A stretch of 64,000 nucleotides of DNA, taken from assembly GCA_017505535.1 (NCBI GenBank), contig JAFVPD010000021.1, positions 1-64,000 on the forward strand, read 5' to 3'. A program made the position numbers and the translations under genes. This DNA is from Muribaculaceae bacterium (GTDB taxonomy: Bacteria; Bacteroidota; Bacteroidia; Bacteroidales; Muribaculaceae). Positions 36,846-46,671 of this stretch are shown here, one piece after another. Below the pieces are notes generated by a model. That model worked only from the letters and a program-made list of their open reading frames with translations. It had not been told where the DNA came from and did not search any database. Positions within the stretch are counted from its first letter, which is position 1. Each line of letters begins with the position of its first letter.

Positions 36846-37501
36846 TTTACTTTAGTGTTTTGAGCGTCAAGACGATTATACATCACCGCAAGATGGGAGT
36901 AAATTGAGGTATCTTGAATCACCACATCTTCCGTAGCACGTATTCTCACCGGCGTAAAGTTCCAGATGGCTTTTATTCCTGCCGCAATCATCTTTTCGGC
37001 CACTTCTTGAGCCTTATCAACAGGAACGGCCACTATACCGATTTCGGCATTATATTCCTTGCGACGAGTGTTGAGTTCATCAACATTATAAATGGGTACA
37101 CCACATATTGAAGTACCCACAATCAGCGGATTCACGTCAAACCCCGCCACAATATTCAAACCATATCGCGACAAACCCGAGTCTTGAATGAGGGCGGCAC
37201 CAAGGCTACCTACCCCCATCATCACAGCATTGTGATGGCGTTTAAATCCAAGGAAATCACGCAACTCGCGTTCAAGTTTCGCCACTTCATATCCTATGCG
37301 GGTTTTTCCCTTGATATTGAGAAACGACAAATCTTTTGCAATTTGAGAAGAGTCAACATTCAACTCTTTGGATATTTGCGTCGAGGACACATACTCCACA
37401 TTTTGAGAATGCAACATTGACACATAGGCCAAATACCAAGGCAATCGCCTGAGAGTGGGCTCGGGCAATAACTCACGTGATATATTTTTGTTTTCTGCCA
37501 T
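36842..37501 (-). CDS. rex: Redox-sensing transcriptional repressor Rex
   Basis: Rex binds DNA when NADH/NAD+ is low and dissociates when NADH rises, controlling fermentation genes. The 219-residue protein has a winged-helix N-terminal domain (PEPTLRRLPWYLAYVSMLHS, SSTQISKELNVDSSQIAKDL) and a Rossmann domain with MMGVGSLGAALIQDSGLSRY and VAGFDVNPLIVG for NAD(H) binding. The C-terminal helix GIKAIWNFTPVRIRATEDV is typical of the domain-swapped dimer. The promoter at 37536-37566 precedes it. It overlaps the FAH-like gene by 4 nt and probably leads the operon through porU, porV and ispF. I found no clear Rex operator in the window. Confidence 0.93.
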   Translation of the reverse strand: MAENKNISRELLPEPTLRRLPWYLAYVSMLHSQNVEYVSSTQISKELNVDSSQIAKDLSFLNIKGKTRIGYEVAKLERELRDFLGFKRHHNAVMMGVGSLGAALIQDSGLSRYGLNIVAGFDVNPLIVGTSICGVPIYNVDELNTRRKEYNAEIGIVAVPVDKAQEVAEKMIAAGIKAIWNFTPVRIRATEDVVIQDTSIYSHLAVMYNRLDAQNTKVK

Positions 37502-37535
37502 TCTAATCAGTTGCTAATAGATGCATTCCAACGAG

Positions 37536-37566
37536 CAAAGTTAATAAGTTTTCTCCTATTTAACAA
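37536..37566 (-). promoter_or_regulatory. Promoter of rex operon
   Basis: Minus-strand TTG (37566-37564), 20-nt spacer, TAACTTTG (37543-37536), in the 73-nt gap after the second porU gene. Confidence 0.6.
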
Positions 37567-37574
37567 ATTGAGTT

Positions 37575-40500
37575 TTATGGAGCTGTGACTGCAATTCGTT
37601 TTGAATCGGTAGCAAAATTTTCTCCATCGGTGGATATTGATGCTCGATAAACATATATTCCACGCAACACTCTGCGGCCGGCATTGTCGCAAAGATTCCA
37701 ATTGAATGGGAACGAAGTGAACATGTCACTTCTACCGCTGCGGGTTTCACTCCACACTTCTTTACCGAGCAAATCATATACACCCACTTTCACCGTTATC
37801 ATTTGATCGGGTCGATTGTGTGTTAAATAGAAATTGGCTTCGGTTGATGCCGGATTCACATCGGTATATACGTCATATACACGAGGAGCGAGGCCCATTT
37901 TCACGACAAATTCAATGGTTTCCTCGGTTGCGTTGCCCGACGTATCCCAAACTCTCAAACGCAAGGTGTGGACTCCCTCAGTTAAATCACTCAATGGGAA
38001 CATAATCACACCACCTGAAGTATCTGATGCATCTGGAGTATAATATAACGACACGTCATTGAACGTTTCCACTCCATTGAGGGTGAGAGTTATTTGGTGA
38101 CCAATACCTGCCGTTGAAAGGTTTATACCACGATTATCTGAAACATGAGCTATTACCATCGGCGACTCATTCACCACATCGCCCGACTTAAACGTTTCAT
38201 GATTGAGATAGTAATACTCAATGGTAGGTGCAATTGTGTCGGCTTGGGCCGTTTCGTCAAATCCATACACATAAAAATCTCTGTTGCAACCAATAGCTTC
38301 TTGCTTGTCATTTGATACGGCAAAAAGATTTAGTGCCGCAGGACGGAAATTTGAAGCGATTTCCGATGGCATTGCCACTTTTATGGTAAATCCTCCGCCA
38401 TTAACCGAATCTCTCACGGCAAACAAACGGCCTCCTTGTTCTTCGTAAGTTACTTCCAACCCATTGTCGCCTTGTCCCAATGTGGTGACACTTCTTTCAG
38501 CGTCAAACAATGTCGCCTCAATCATTCCATTAAAGTCTGACATGCGATTTCCTTTTGCATCATATACAGCTCCGGTTAGAGTTACATCTTGATTTGCCAT
38601 GATGGTAACTTGGTCGTCAAAATTAACCGGCTTGCCATCGATTGTTTCAAGAGCCACTACATTTGTAGGAGTTGTAAATCTCATTGCAGGGTCGCCCATG
38701 AGAGCATATCGCAATTTGTTGGAATTGGACTTATTTGTTTCGGCAAACACATTTTTTGCTCTACGCAAAATTTCACCAATAGGCATGAAATTCCCATCTT
38801 TGTCACGCTCAAGTAATTTTGAGCCTAAATAGTTGGTGAGTGTTCCGTTATCGGCAATAAACACCGGGCGACATGCGCTGATCATAGCTATAACACCGCC
38901 ATTATCGGTCTTGAACATTATTTCGCCACCCGAAACAGCGACTGCGTCCCATCTCATAAACTCACACGTTGCGGCATACACCACAGGAATGCGTTTATAG
39001 TAGAGGTTACATATATCTTCATAGGTGAGTAATCCCTCATGACTCCACGATGAGGTGTTGGCATGTCCTATATAGCTCAAGAACATCACCCCTTCACGAA
39101 GCATTCTCATCATTTGCTCATGGGCTTCGGGATATTGATTGTTGGTCTTAACATAGGAATCCAAGAAGAGTTTATTATAGAAGAATTGTCCTCCCGAAGG
39201 CGATTTGAGCATCTCATTATACAATGACTCGGTTTGCAACATGTGCGCCCCATTATCGTCATCATCGGCAATCAGCAACATTTGGTTTTTCCAAGAGTCG
39301 GAAAGCGATGAATTTACATACTTGTACAATTTATCAACCACAGCCTTTGCTTCATCGACCGAGCGCACAGGCATGCGCCCAACCGCAATATTCAACTTAT
39401 CGGCACTAATATTGGAGCCTGAGCCGTCAGAGAGGAATGCAAATATATCGTCGGTCGAATAGGAGTCGTTGTCGCTGAAACCTCCTTCGGATTGCCATGT
39501 TGGCATCATGGGGAAATCTAATGCTTGTACCTCAGGTGTCAATTGTCGATTGTCAAAAGAGCCACGCCCCATAAACAACGCATATTTCAATTTGTGTCCA
39601 CCTGCGCCATCTATCCCTCTATCCCAAAACATTTTGAGCATTTTTCGGAAAGAATTCACGTCACGAGTTCCTGAAGAGAACTCATTAAATACCTCATCTT
39701 GATTAATTACCAACACCTCCAACGAGTCGATTGAATTTCGGTGCAAGTCGGCTATACGCTCGGCTTGAGCATGCCATTGTCCAATGGTAAAAATCACCAT
39801 ATCAGGCACTTCAAGAGCATGCAGGTTCTGATTGGCAACCATTCCTTCATAGGTTGGAGATGGGAATGTTCCATTTTCGTCCCACGCAGTATATTCACGT
39901 CGGCCCGTATAAGCATTGGTCCATATTACTGCATCGCCCGACACAGCCTTGTCCATTTCTTTTATCTCCAACGGATTGGTAACGTCCCACACTCGAGTCT
40001 CCGATGTAGCTCCGCGCAACTTTTGAGCTGTTGCAGAAGCCCGGAAATCCAATTTACCGTCTCTCATTTTCATCAAACGATTATAATTGAGTGTAAGATA
40101 GTTAAGTCGAGCCAAATGAACTGTTACCGATGAATTATAGGATACTCCAAGTGTGATTTTATCGCCTGTCACATTGAGATTTTTCTCTATTACCCCCTCA
40201 GAACAGTGAGTATAAGGAGTGTTTGATGAAGCCTTTACAATATCGCTTGGAGAATATTCCTGTTCCACTCCGTTTGCGGTAAATCGCAATGAGGTTGACG
40301 CATATGTCTTTGTAACAAAAGAGCAACGCATCCACACCGTTTCACCTTGATTATCGGGTGTTTCAAATACAAAGTTCTGATTAGTGCTATACTTGAAATC
40401 TTCGCCGAGTAGCATATGTCCGGTTTCGCCTGCACTCATTAAGTCTTTTTCATGGAATACACGATCTACAAAGGTTTCAGACAATGAACTTTCATCAGTC

Positions 40501-40994
40501 ACCGAAGGACGTCCAACAACGGGAATTTCGCACGGTTCGGCCTCTTTATCGCTCAAGAAATAGTACCCAACGGTTGAGAACGGATTGAGCGAATGGACGA
40601 AATGAGAACTTTTAGTTGACCACGTCACAGGTCCCACGCCATAGAACATCAATCCACGAGAAGTGTGTACCGACGCCACTTGAGGCAAATCGTCTATATA
40701 ATTGGCCGACACGAGTTTGTCAGATATGCGACGACCTCCATAACCATATACCTTTACCTTAGAAGGGTCACTAAATCCCCACTTTTTCAAATCGGCAGTT
40801 GTTATTAAATGCATACCGGTTTCAGTCACGCTCACCTTCACCCATTTACCCTCACTTAGGACTGAGTTTTGAGCATATTTTTCTAATGTGAAAGCATAAA
40901 CTCTCGGTGACACAAGTATCATTGCAGCCACAACCATTATGAGCCCGGCAATGCTCTTAATTGTTATATTGTGAATTTTCTTATTCATTGTCAT
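37575..40994 (-). CDS. Second PorU-like C25 cysteine peptidase (copy 2)
   Basis: This 1139-residue protein is a paralogue of the PorU at 32860 with the same layout. It has a signal peptide (LIMVVAAMILVSPRVYA), an N-terminal stretch LSEGKWVKVSVTETGMHLIT and VYGYGGRRISD, then a C25 domain with His644 in YIGHANTSSW and Cys677 in YAATCEFMRWD. The 33-residue His-Cys spacing equals copy 1. The C-terminal domain (VGVYDLLGKEVWSETRSG, then LRGIYVYRASI) resembles a type A sorting domain. It reads into the gap before the rex promoter and has its own promoter at 41064-41093. It may be a second sortase with different client preference, a surface protease, or a redundant copy. Confidence 0.88.
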   Translation of the reverse strand: MTMNKKIHNITIKSIAGLIMVVAAMILVSPRVYAFTLEKYAQNSVLSEGKWVKVSVTETGMHLITTADLKKWGFSDPSKVKVYGYGGRRISDKLVSANYIDDLPQVASVHTSRGLMFYGVGPVTWSTKSSHFVHSLNPFSTVGYYFLSDKEAEPCEIPVVGRPSVTDESSLSETFVDRVFHEKDLMSAGETGHMLLGEDFKYSTNQNFVFETPDNQGETVWMRCSFVTKTYASTSLRFTANGVEQEYSPSDIVKASSNTPYTHCSEGVIEKNLNVTGDKITLGVSYNSSVTVHLARLNYLTLNYNRLMKMRDGKLDFRASATAQKLRGATSETRVWDVTNPLEIKEMDKAVSGDAVIWTNAYTGRREYTAWDENGTFPSPTYEGMVANQNLHALEVPDMVIFTIGQWHAQAERIADLHRNSIDSLEVLVINQDEVFNEFSSGTRDVNSFRKMLKMFWDRGIDGAGGHKLKYALFMGRGSFDNRQLTPEVQALDFPMMPTWQSEGGFSDNDSYSTDDIFAFLSDGSGSNISADKLNIAVGRMPVRSVDEAKAVVDKLYKYVNSSLSDSWKNQMLLIADDDDNGAHMLQTESLYNEMLKSPSGGQFFYNKLFLDSYVKTNNQYPEAHEQMMRMLREGVMFLSYIGHANTSSWSHEGLLTYEDICNLYYKRIPVVYAATCEFMRWDAVAVSGGEIMFKTDNGGVIAMISACRPVFIADNGTLTNYLGSKLLERDKDGNFMPIGEILRRAKNVFAETNKSNSNKLRYALMGDPAMRFTTPTNVVALETIDGKPVNFDDQVTIMANQDVTLTGAVYDAKGNRMSDFNGMIEATLFDAERSVTTLGQGDNGLEVTYEEQGGRLFAVRDSVNGGGFTIKVAMPSEIASNFRPAALNLFAVSNDKQEAIGCNRDFYVYGFDETAQADTIAPTIEYYYLNHETFKSGDVVNESPMVIAHVSDNRGINLSTAGIGHQITLTLNGVETFNDVSLYYTPDASDTSGGVIMFPLSDLTEGVHTLRLRVWDTSGNATEETIEFVVKMGLAPRVYDVYTDVNPASTEANFYLTHNRPDQMITVKVGVYDLLGKEVWSETRSGRSDMFTSFPFNWNLCDNAGRRVLRGIYVYRASISTDGENFATDSKRIAVTAP

Positions 40995-41063
40995 TTTAGG
41001 TTACACATAGGCACACGCCCACTATGACATATAACGAAAAAAACTTCATTTTATTATAGGACA

Positions 41064-41093
41064 CAAAGATACAGCATTTGCGTCGTTGTACAA
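41064..41093 (-). promoter_or_regulatory. Promoter of the second porU gene
   Basis: Minus-strand TTG (41093-41091), 19-nt spacer, TATCTTTG (41071-41064), about 70 nt before the start codon. Confidence 0.6.
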
Positions 41094-41126
41094 ACCATCC
41101 AATGTTATTTAACATCACTGATCGAC

Positions 41127-41157
41127 TTGCAAATATGCTATTTTTTCACTATCTTTG
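41127..41157 (+). promoter_or_regulatory. Promoter of ravA-viaA
   Basis: Plus-strand TTG (41127-41129), 20-nt spacer, TATCTTTG (41150-41157). The probable transcript start is a few nt further on, which supports the ATG at 41186. Confidence 0.62.
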
Positions 41158-41185
41158 TATCATAATGAAAACACAGCACACAATC

Positions 41186-42712
41186 ATGACAGTCAAAGAA
41201 CGCACAACACGATTACTTAAAACCATCAATAAAGGAGTTTGGGAAAAGGAGCAAATTATAGCACTGAGTTTATTGTGCAGTATTGCAGGGGAAAGTATTT
41301 TTCTGTTAGGCCCTCCGGGCACAGCCAAAAGTATGGTTGCACGTCGTCTCAAAGAAGCATTCCAAGACTCTCGAGAATTTGAATATCTGATGTCCCGCTT
41401 CAGTACTCCCGATGAGATATTTGGGCCGGTATCAATTTCCAAATTAAAAAATGAGGATTGCTATGAGCGATGTGTTGATGGGTTTCTGCCATCAGCATCA
41501 ATTGTGTTTCTCGATGAAATATGGAAAGCTGGGCCTTCTATTCAGAACACATTACTCACCGTCATCAACGAAAAAATCTATCGCAATGGAGCTCAAACAT
41601 TGCACATTCCTCTCAAAGGACTCATTGCGGCATCAAATGAGCTCCCCGCCGAAGATGAGGGGCTTGAGGCTTTATGGGACCGCTTCTTGGTGAGAGTAAT
41701 CTCAAATTGCATCAAGAGCGAATCGGCATTTTATAAAATGCTCACCAATACCGATTCATCTGACATATCTGTTCCTTCTTCGCTCGCCATCAGCGATGAA
41801 GAATATGCCGAATGGCAGGAGAAAGCGTCGATGGTACAAATTCCACGGCACATTTTGGAAGCAATAACAGCCGTGAGACATGCGCTATCACGCAAAGCAA
41901 AAGAGAAGGATATCAATGCTTTTGACTATTACATCTCTGACCGCCGTTGGCGAAAAATCGCACATATACTACAAACATCGGCTTTTCTTAACGACCGCGA
42001 CCAAGTGGATTTTTCTGATTTTCTGCTATTGTTTTTCATGCTGTGGAACAAAGTGGATTGCATCGAACCTATTCTTGACATCGTTGCAGATGCTGTTTTC
42101 TATGATGTTTCACGCAGGTTAAACTCTTTGATTAAAGAAGCCGGGAAAGACAAAATTACAGCCGATTCAGACGATAAAAACACCGATATCTCACAATTTA
42201 AAATTCACAACCATTTCTATACCAAAATCACAAATCTAAAGGGCAACCATTTTTTCCACATTCATGACTATAAATTCCTTAGCCCACACAATGATACCCC
42301 CGGAGTAATATACGATAGTGATTATGTGGGAGGCAAAGTTGTTTGTCGTCTTGATTTAAGCAGTCCATTTGCATCAGGCAAAATTGGGCAACGCGCCACA
42401 AACGTGATGTTGCGACGCATTCCGGGTGGCATCTCTATCGATGGCAAACCATGCAGCCTTGAAACAATATCGACATCGATCACGGCAATAAAACGTCCGG
42501 GCTTCTCAATCAATGAAAACGCCGAAAATTTAATATTGGAATTGAACTCAATACGCAATGAAATGCACGACCGCATAAATTCCATTACCGAAGCCGGCAA
42601 CATATTTATCTCCAATGATGACATATCTCTCATCAAAAAGCGATTGGCCAATGTTGAGCAAAAACTATCTGAGGCCGAAGTAAAAATCATCAATATTTCA
42701 TCGCTTCTGTAA
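41186..42712 (+). CDS. ravA: MoxR-family AAA+ ATPase RavA
   Basis: MoxR/RavA ATPases work with von Willebrand factor A proteins as chaperones that insert cofactors or remodel complexes; E. coli RavA-ViaA affects respiration and stress responses. From the ATG at 41186 the protein is 508 residues. Walker A is GPPGTAKS at residues 42-49, Walker B is in IVFLDEIWKAG, and sensor-type motifs are in LLTVINEKIYRN and LIAASNELPAEDEGLEALW. The C-terminal part matches the extended RavA helical region and ends in a coiled-coil-like segment, KKRLANVEQKLSEAEVKI. In-frame ATGs at 41078 and 41165 lie upstream of or at the predicted transcript start and were not chosen. It is coupled to viaA with 3 nt between. 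Confidence 0.88.
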   Translation: MTVKERTTRLLKTINKGVWEKEQIIALSLLCSIAGESIFLLGPPGTAKSMVARRLKEAFQDSREFEYLMSRFSTPDEIFGPVSISKLKNEDCYERCVDGFLPSASIVFLDEIWKAGPSIQNTLLTVINEKIYRNGAQTLHIPLKGLIAASNELPAEDEGLEALWDRFLVRVISNCIKSESAFYKMLTNTDSSDISVPSSLAISDEEYAEWQEKASMVQIPRHILEAITAVRHALSRKAKEKDINAFDYYISDRRWRKIAHILQTSAFLNDRDQVDFSDFLLLFFMLWNKVDCIEPILDIVADAVFYDVSRRLNSLIKEAGKDKITADSDDKNTDISQFKIHNHFYTKITNLKGNHFFHIHDYKFLSPHNDTPGVIYDSDYVGGKVVCRLDLSSPFASGKIGQRATNVMLRRIPGGISIDGKPCSLETISTSITAIKRPGFSINENAENLILELNSIRNEMHDRINSITEAGNIFISNDDISLIKKRLANVEQKLSEAEVKIINISSLL

Positions 42713-42715
42713 TTT

Positions 42716-44059
42716 ATGGAGAATAGATTAGAGGAATATGATTCCTACTTTGACTACTATGCCGAACATGGCACTATGCCTCATGAGTTTCAACGCGATG
42801 TGCTAACCGATTATATGCTTGATGTTCTCAACGAGCCGAGCAACAAGCAGCTATGCAGCAACGACATAGTGTGGCGCGAGTCAATTAAAAAGGCTCTTCT
42901 TGATTTCTTTGAGCAAATGCTGTTGTCGTTCAAAAACATTAATAGACAGAAACAACAAGAACTTAAACTTTTGCAACAATTTGAAGATGCCGATATTGAT
43001 GAAAAGCGTGAGATGTGGAGTAATGTGGTGAAATTTATCAAATCGACTTACACAGCTTCGCAAGTCAACATGGCTGCCTATTCCTACCAATTGGGGCTTG
43101 AAGGGTCAAACAAAGATGTGTTGTTTGGCATGATGTGTGATGATTGGCGCAAAGCATGCAACCAACGGTTTGAGGAGGCAAAACAGGAGCATCTCAATAA
43201 ATATCGTCAACAATTTGAAACATCGATGCATGATCATGGCAGTTCAGACTATGAAAGCATCATGTCAACACAAAAAGTTCTTGTCAAATTCCCCGTTCTC
43301 AAAGAAATTATGAACTTAATGGGCCGGGAAAAGGAAAACCACGAAGAGGAACGAGACTCTACAATCACCCGATATAAGCCACAATTATTATCACGACAGC
43401 CCTCTTTTGAAGAGGTTGAAGGTATTGAAGAAGGGAATAATTTGAGCGCTGTGCTACCGTCAGAAATAGCATTGCTCTCCGACACCGAAACCGAAACACT
43501 ATTTTACCATAAATTTGCCGCCAAGCAACTTCAAATGTTTTCATGCCGGCCAAAATCGGAAAGCCGAGAAAAAAGCACCGAAAAGCACTCTACACCCCGC
43601 CTGAACAAAGGTCCTATCATCTTATCGATCGATACAAGCGGATCAATGCAAGGGCGCAACCTCAACTATGCCACATCGCTCATGATGCAAATTCTTCTCA
43701 TGGCTAAACGACAAAAACGACGTTGTTTTCTCATAACATTCTCGGTTAGAGCACGTTCTATTGATCTTTCACGCCCCGGCAACTGGCGCCTATTGGATAA
43801 GTTTATGGCCGGGAGTTTCACAGGAGGCACCGATGGAGAACAAATGTTGTCAGCTATAATCTCAACGCTCAATAGCGACAATTTTTCAATGGCCGATGCT
43901 CTTATCATTAGCGACTTTGAATTTCCCGTTCCATCTTTTTCCACGCGCAACAAAATCATTGCCGAGCAACAAAAAGGCACTCGGTTCTATGGATTGGGCG
44001 TAACAGGTCGATTTGGGGATTATAACACTATTCTTGACCGTATGTGGGCCTTGAGATGA
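42716..44059 (+). CDS. viaA: VWA-domain protein ViaA, partner of RavA
   Basis: The 447-residue protein has a helical N-terminal region (including YSYQLGLEGSNKD) and a C-terminal VWA domain. The MIDAS motif DTSGS is at residues 306-310 in IILSIDTSGSMQG, with the distal ligands in GSFTGGTDGEQM and ALIISDFEFPV. ViaA-type proteins are stimulated by or stimulate RavA. Gene order ravA-viaA with a 3-nt gap is the classical pair. It is convergent with sufS, whose stop is 4 nt away, and no terminator hairpin is visible between them. Confidence 0.87.
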   Translation: MENRLEEYDSYFDYYAEHGTMPHEFQRDVLTDYMLDVLNEPSNKQLCSNDIVWRESIKKALLDFFEQMLLSFKNINRQKQQELKLLQQFEDADIDEKREMWSNVVKFIKSTYTASQVNMAAYSYQLGLEGSNKDVLFGMMCDDWRKACNQRFEEAKQEHLNKYRQQFETSMHDHGSSDYESIMSTQKVLVKFPVLKEIMNLMGREKENHEEERDSTITRYKPQLLSRQPSFEEVEGIEEGNNLSAVLPSEIALLSDTETETLFYHKFAAKQLQMFSCRPKSESREKSTEKHSTPRLNKGPIILSIDTSGSMQGRNLNYATSLMMQILLMAKRQKRRCFLITFSVRARSIDLSRPGNWRLLDKFMAGSFTGGTDGEQMLSAIISTLNSDNFSMADALIISDFEFPVPSFSTRNKIIAEQQKGTRFYGLGVTGRFGDYNTILDRMWALR

Positions 44060-44063
44060 TATT

Positions 44064-45287
44064 TTAGCCAAGCATTGTTGAGATGCGGCGCAATGCTGCG
44101 ATGAATCTATCGGCCTCTTCCTGAGTATTATACATTGCAAAAGAAGCCCTCACAGTGCCCTCAATTCCAAGATACGTCATGAGTGGTTGAGCACAATGAT
44201 GCCCGGTGCGCACAGCCACACCAAGCTTGTCAAGCAACATTCCGATATCATAATGATGCTCTTTCCCAATTAAAAATGATATCACCGCACACTTTCCCGG
44301 AGCATTTCCAAAGATGCGCATTCCGGGTATTTCCATCATGCGTTCAGTAGTATATTCCAGCAGCTGATGCTCATGTTCAGCAATGCGCTCTACCCCCACA
44401 CCTGTCATATAGTCTATTGCTTGTTTAAATGCTGCAATGCCTATAAAATCGGGCGTTCCGGCTTCAAATTTGAATGGCAACTCGGCAAACGTGGTGTGAT
44501 CAAAGCTCACATGACCAATCATTTCCCCTCCACCTTGATAGGGAGGCATCATATCAAGGAGATATTTTTTCCCATATAGCACCCCTACACCCGACGGGCC
44601 ATACATTTTATGAGATGAAAACACATAAAAATCGGCATCAAGATCTTGAACATCGACACACATGTGCGAAACAGCTTGAGCGCCATCAACAAGCACCGGC
44701 ACTCCATTGGCATGAGCCTCGGCAATCATCTCTTTTATAGGGTTTACTGTACCCAATACATTGGACACATGACAAACAGCCACAAGCTTTGTGCGCTCAT
44801 TAAACAGCGACCTATAAGCCGTCATATCCAACTCGCCAAGCGCATTGATTGGAACAACACGCAATATTATGCGTTTTCTACGTCCCAAAAGTTGCCATGG
44901 AACGATATTGGCATGGTGCTCCATCACAGTGAGAATAATTTCATCACCATTCTCAAGCAAATCGCCATAGGACGAGGCCACAAGATTTATCGCTTCGGTT
45001 GTTCCACGAGTAAAGATAATTTCTTGAGTAGATTTAGCATTTATGAATCCACGCACACGCTCACGAGTAGCTTCCTGCAAGTCGGTAGCCTCCTGAGAGA
45101 GAGTATGTACCCCACGATGCACATTTGCCTTAGAGTGATAATACATTTTCTCGATGGCATCTACCACACAGCTCGGAGTTTGCGACGTAGCAGTGTTATC
45201 AAGATATACCAACGGGTGTCCATATAATTGGCGTTCCAATATAGGGAAATCCTTGCGAATGAGGTTTACATCAAATTTATCCATCAC
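44064..45287 (-). CDS. sufS: Cysteine desulfurase SufS
   Basis: SufS takes sulfur from cysteine via PLP and passes it on for Fe-S assembly. The 407 residues have LDNTATSQTPSCVVDAIEKM, the PLP region VDGAQAVSHMCVDVQ with FSSHKMYGPSG (Lys Schiff base), and the catalytic Cys in AVRTGHHCAQPLM. The last feature, a Cys after an RxGHHC motif, marks group II desulfurases. It is the last gene of the suf operon (sufB-sufC-sufD-sufS), 9 nt after sufD. No SufE or SufU-like gene is visible in the window. Confidence 0.96.
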   Translation of the reverse strand: MMDKFDVNLIRKDFPILERQLYGHPLVYLDNTATSQTPSCVVDAIEKMYYHSKANVHRGVHTLSQEATDLQEATRERVRGFINAKSTQEIIFTRGTTEAINLVASSYGDLLENGDEIILTVMEHHANIVPWQLLGRRKRIILRVVPINALGELDMTAYRSLFNERTKLVAVCHVSNVLGTVNPIKEMIAEAHANGVPVLVDGAQAVSHMCVDVQDLDADFYVFSSHKMYGPSGVGVLYGKKYLLDMMPPYQGGGEMIGHVSFDHTTFAELPFKFEAGTPDFIGIAAFKQAIDYMTGVGVERIAEHEHQLLEYTTERMMEIPGMRIFGNAPGKCAVISFLIGKEHHYDIGMLLDKLGVAVRTGHHCAQPLMTYLGIEGTVRASFAMYNTQEEADRFIAALRRISTMLG

Positions 45288-45296
45288 TGCTTAACG

Positions 45297-46646
45297 TTAT
45301 TTATTATCGTGACAAGAAATTCCACAATCGGCGCAAAGAGTCTGCTGCCCGTAGAAACGTTTTTCGACCAAATGTCTCAATCGATCACGCAACCCTTCCA
45401 TGCGCACAGTCTCAATCACATCGGCCATAAAAGCCTGCATAAGCATCAATCGGGCTTCTTTTTCAGAAATGCCTCGCGAGCGCATATAGAACAATGCCGA
45501 CGCATCAAGTTGCCCGGTTGTTGCGCCATGACTACATTTCACCTCATCGTTGTAAATCTCGAGCTGAGGCTTGGTGTGCATGCGTGCTTGTTGCGATGCA
45601 AGCATGTTGCGATTGCTTTGATAGGCCTCGGTGTAGGGAGCATCAGGCGAAACGAGAATACTACCCTCAAATGCACCGGTCGATTGGTCGTCAAGCACAT
45701 ATTTAAACAACTGAGAACTACGACAATGAGCCGCGCGATGATTCACATTTGAAGAGTTGTCGGCGTGTTGATTTCCTGAGCCTATAGCCATTCCGGCAAG
45801 CATAGTCTCACAATTATCGCCGACAACGTCAATATCATAGGAATTGCGCGTGTTTCCACACACGAGAGTCATTCCATTGACCAACAAATTTGACCCTGAC
45901 TCTTGACGGGCAAACAATCGTGAGTAACGTGCTGTTTTTTTCGATGATTCCTCTATATCGTATAAATCAAACCGGGCATTCTTGCCCATATACACCTCTA
46001 TAACTTGCGACGACAGGTAATTGTGCTCTGAGTCTTGTGTGTGGTCACAGATGAGCAATTGAGCCTCAGCATTTTCCTCGACAACAATGAGGAGTCGGCG
46101 CATTGCCATTAAATCTATCGGCGAACTGAATATATTGACCAATTGAAGAGGCTTTTCAAGTTTTACTCCACGAGGGATATAAACGAGTACTCCATCTTGT
46201 ACCAACAGAGTATTCAACGCCACAGCCGGGTCGGCATTATTGGCGATTGTTCCATAATATTGAGCAACGATGTTTTGACTTTGTGGCGAGTTTAATGAAT
46301 CGACAATAACCCCCGACGGCATATTATTGCGTGCATTGGCCGGCACATGAAACATATCATTCACAATATAGGACATCCATGTACTCATATTTGGGACATC
46401 ACATTTGAACGAAGCCGCAACATTTACCGGAATGTTCATGCGATTGACATTTACGCCAAAATCGGGTGCAAACATCTCTTCAATCGAGGTTTTTTCAAAA
46501 CCCTCAACTCCTCGATGTGGCAACTGTTTCCCGTCAATCAAGCTTAGCGCCTTTTCTCTTCGGGCATTCAATGCTGCCGATGAGTGTCGGGCAATAGCTT
46601 GATGGTTTTCGTTGTATAATTCTATATATTGATTAATCGAACCCAT
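45297..46646 (-). CDS. sufD: Fe-S cluster assembly protein SufD
   Basis: SufD joins SufB and SufC in the scaffold complex. The 449 residues are beta-helix-rich. Key motifs are DGVLVYIPRGVKLEKPLQLV in the middle and the C-terminal KCSHGATTGQLDASALFYMR, which holds the cysteine and histidine that pair with SufB. The final DVIETVRMEGLRDRLRHLVE segment is the normal ending. The N-terminus (YIELYNENHQAIARHSSAAL) begins directly with a helix. It lies 25 nt after sufC and 9 nt before sufS. Confidence 0.94.
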   Translation of the reverse strand: MGSINQYIELYNENHQAIARHSSAALNARREKALSLIDGKQLPHRGVEGFEKTSIEEMFAPDFGVNVNRMNIPVNVAASFKCDVPNMSTWMSYIVNDMFHVPANARNNMPSGVIVDSLNSPQSQNIVAQYYGTIANNADPAVALNTLLVQDGVLVYIPRGVKLEKPLQLVNIFSSPIDLMAMRRLLIVVEENAEAQLLICDHTQDSEHNYLSSQVIEVYMGKNARFDLYDIEESSKKTARYSRLFARQESGSNLLVNGMTLVCGNTRNSYDIDVVGDNCETMLAGMAIGSGNQHADNSSNVNHRAAHCRSSQLFKYVLDDQSTGAFEGSILVSPDAPYTEAYQSNRNMLASQQARMHTKPQLEIYNDEVKCSHGATTGQLDASALFYMRSRGISEKEARLMLMQAFMADVIETVRMEGLRDRLRHLVEKRFYGQQTLCADCGISCHDNK

Positions 46647-46671
46647 ATTTTATCCTATACTGATTATTTTT

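Noticed and set aside
41078-41185. Longer ravA start
   Set aside because: The region contains the promoter boxes at 41127-41157, so it cannot be translated from that transcript.
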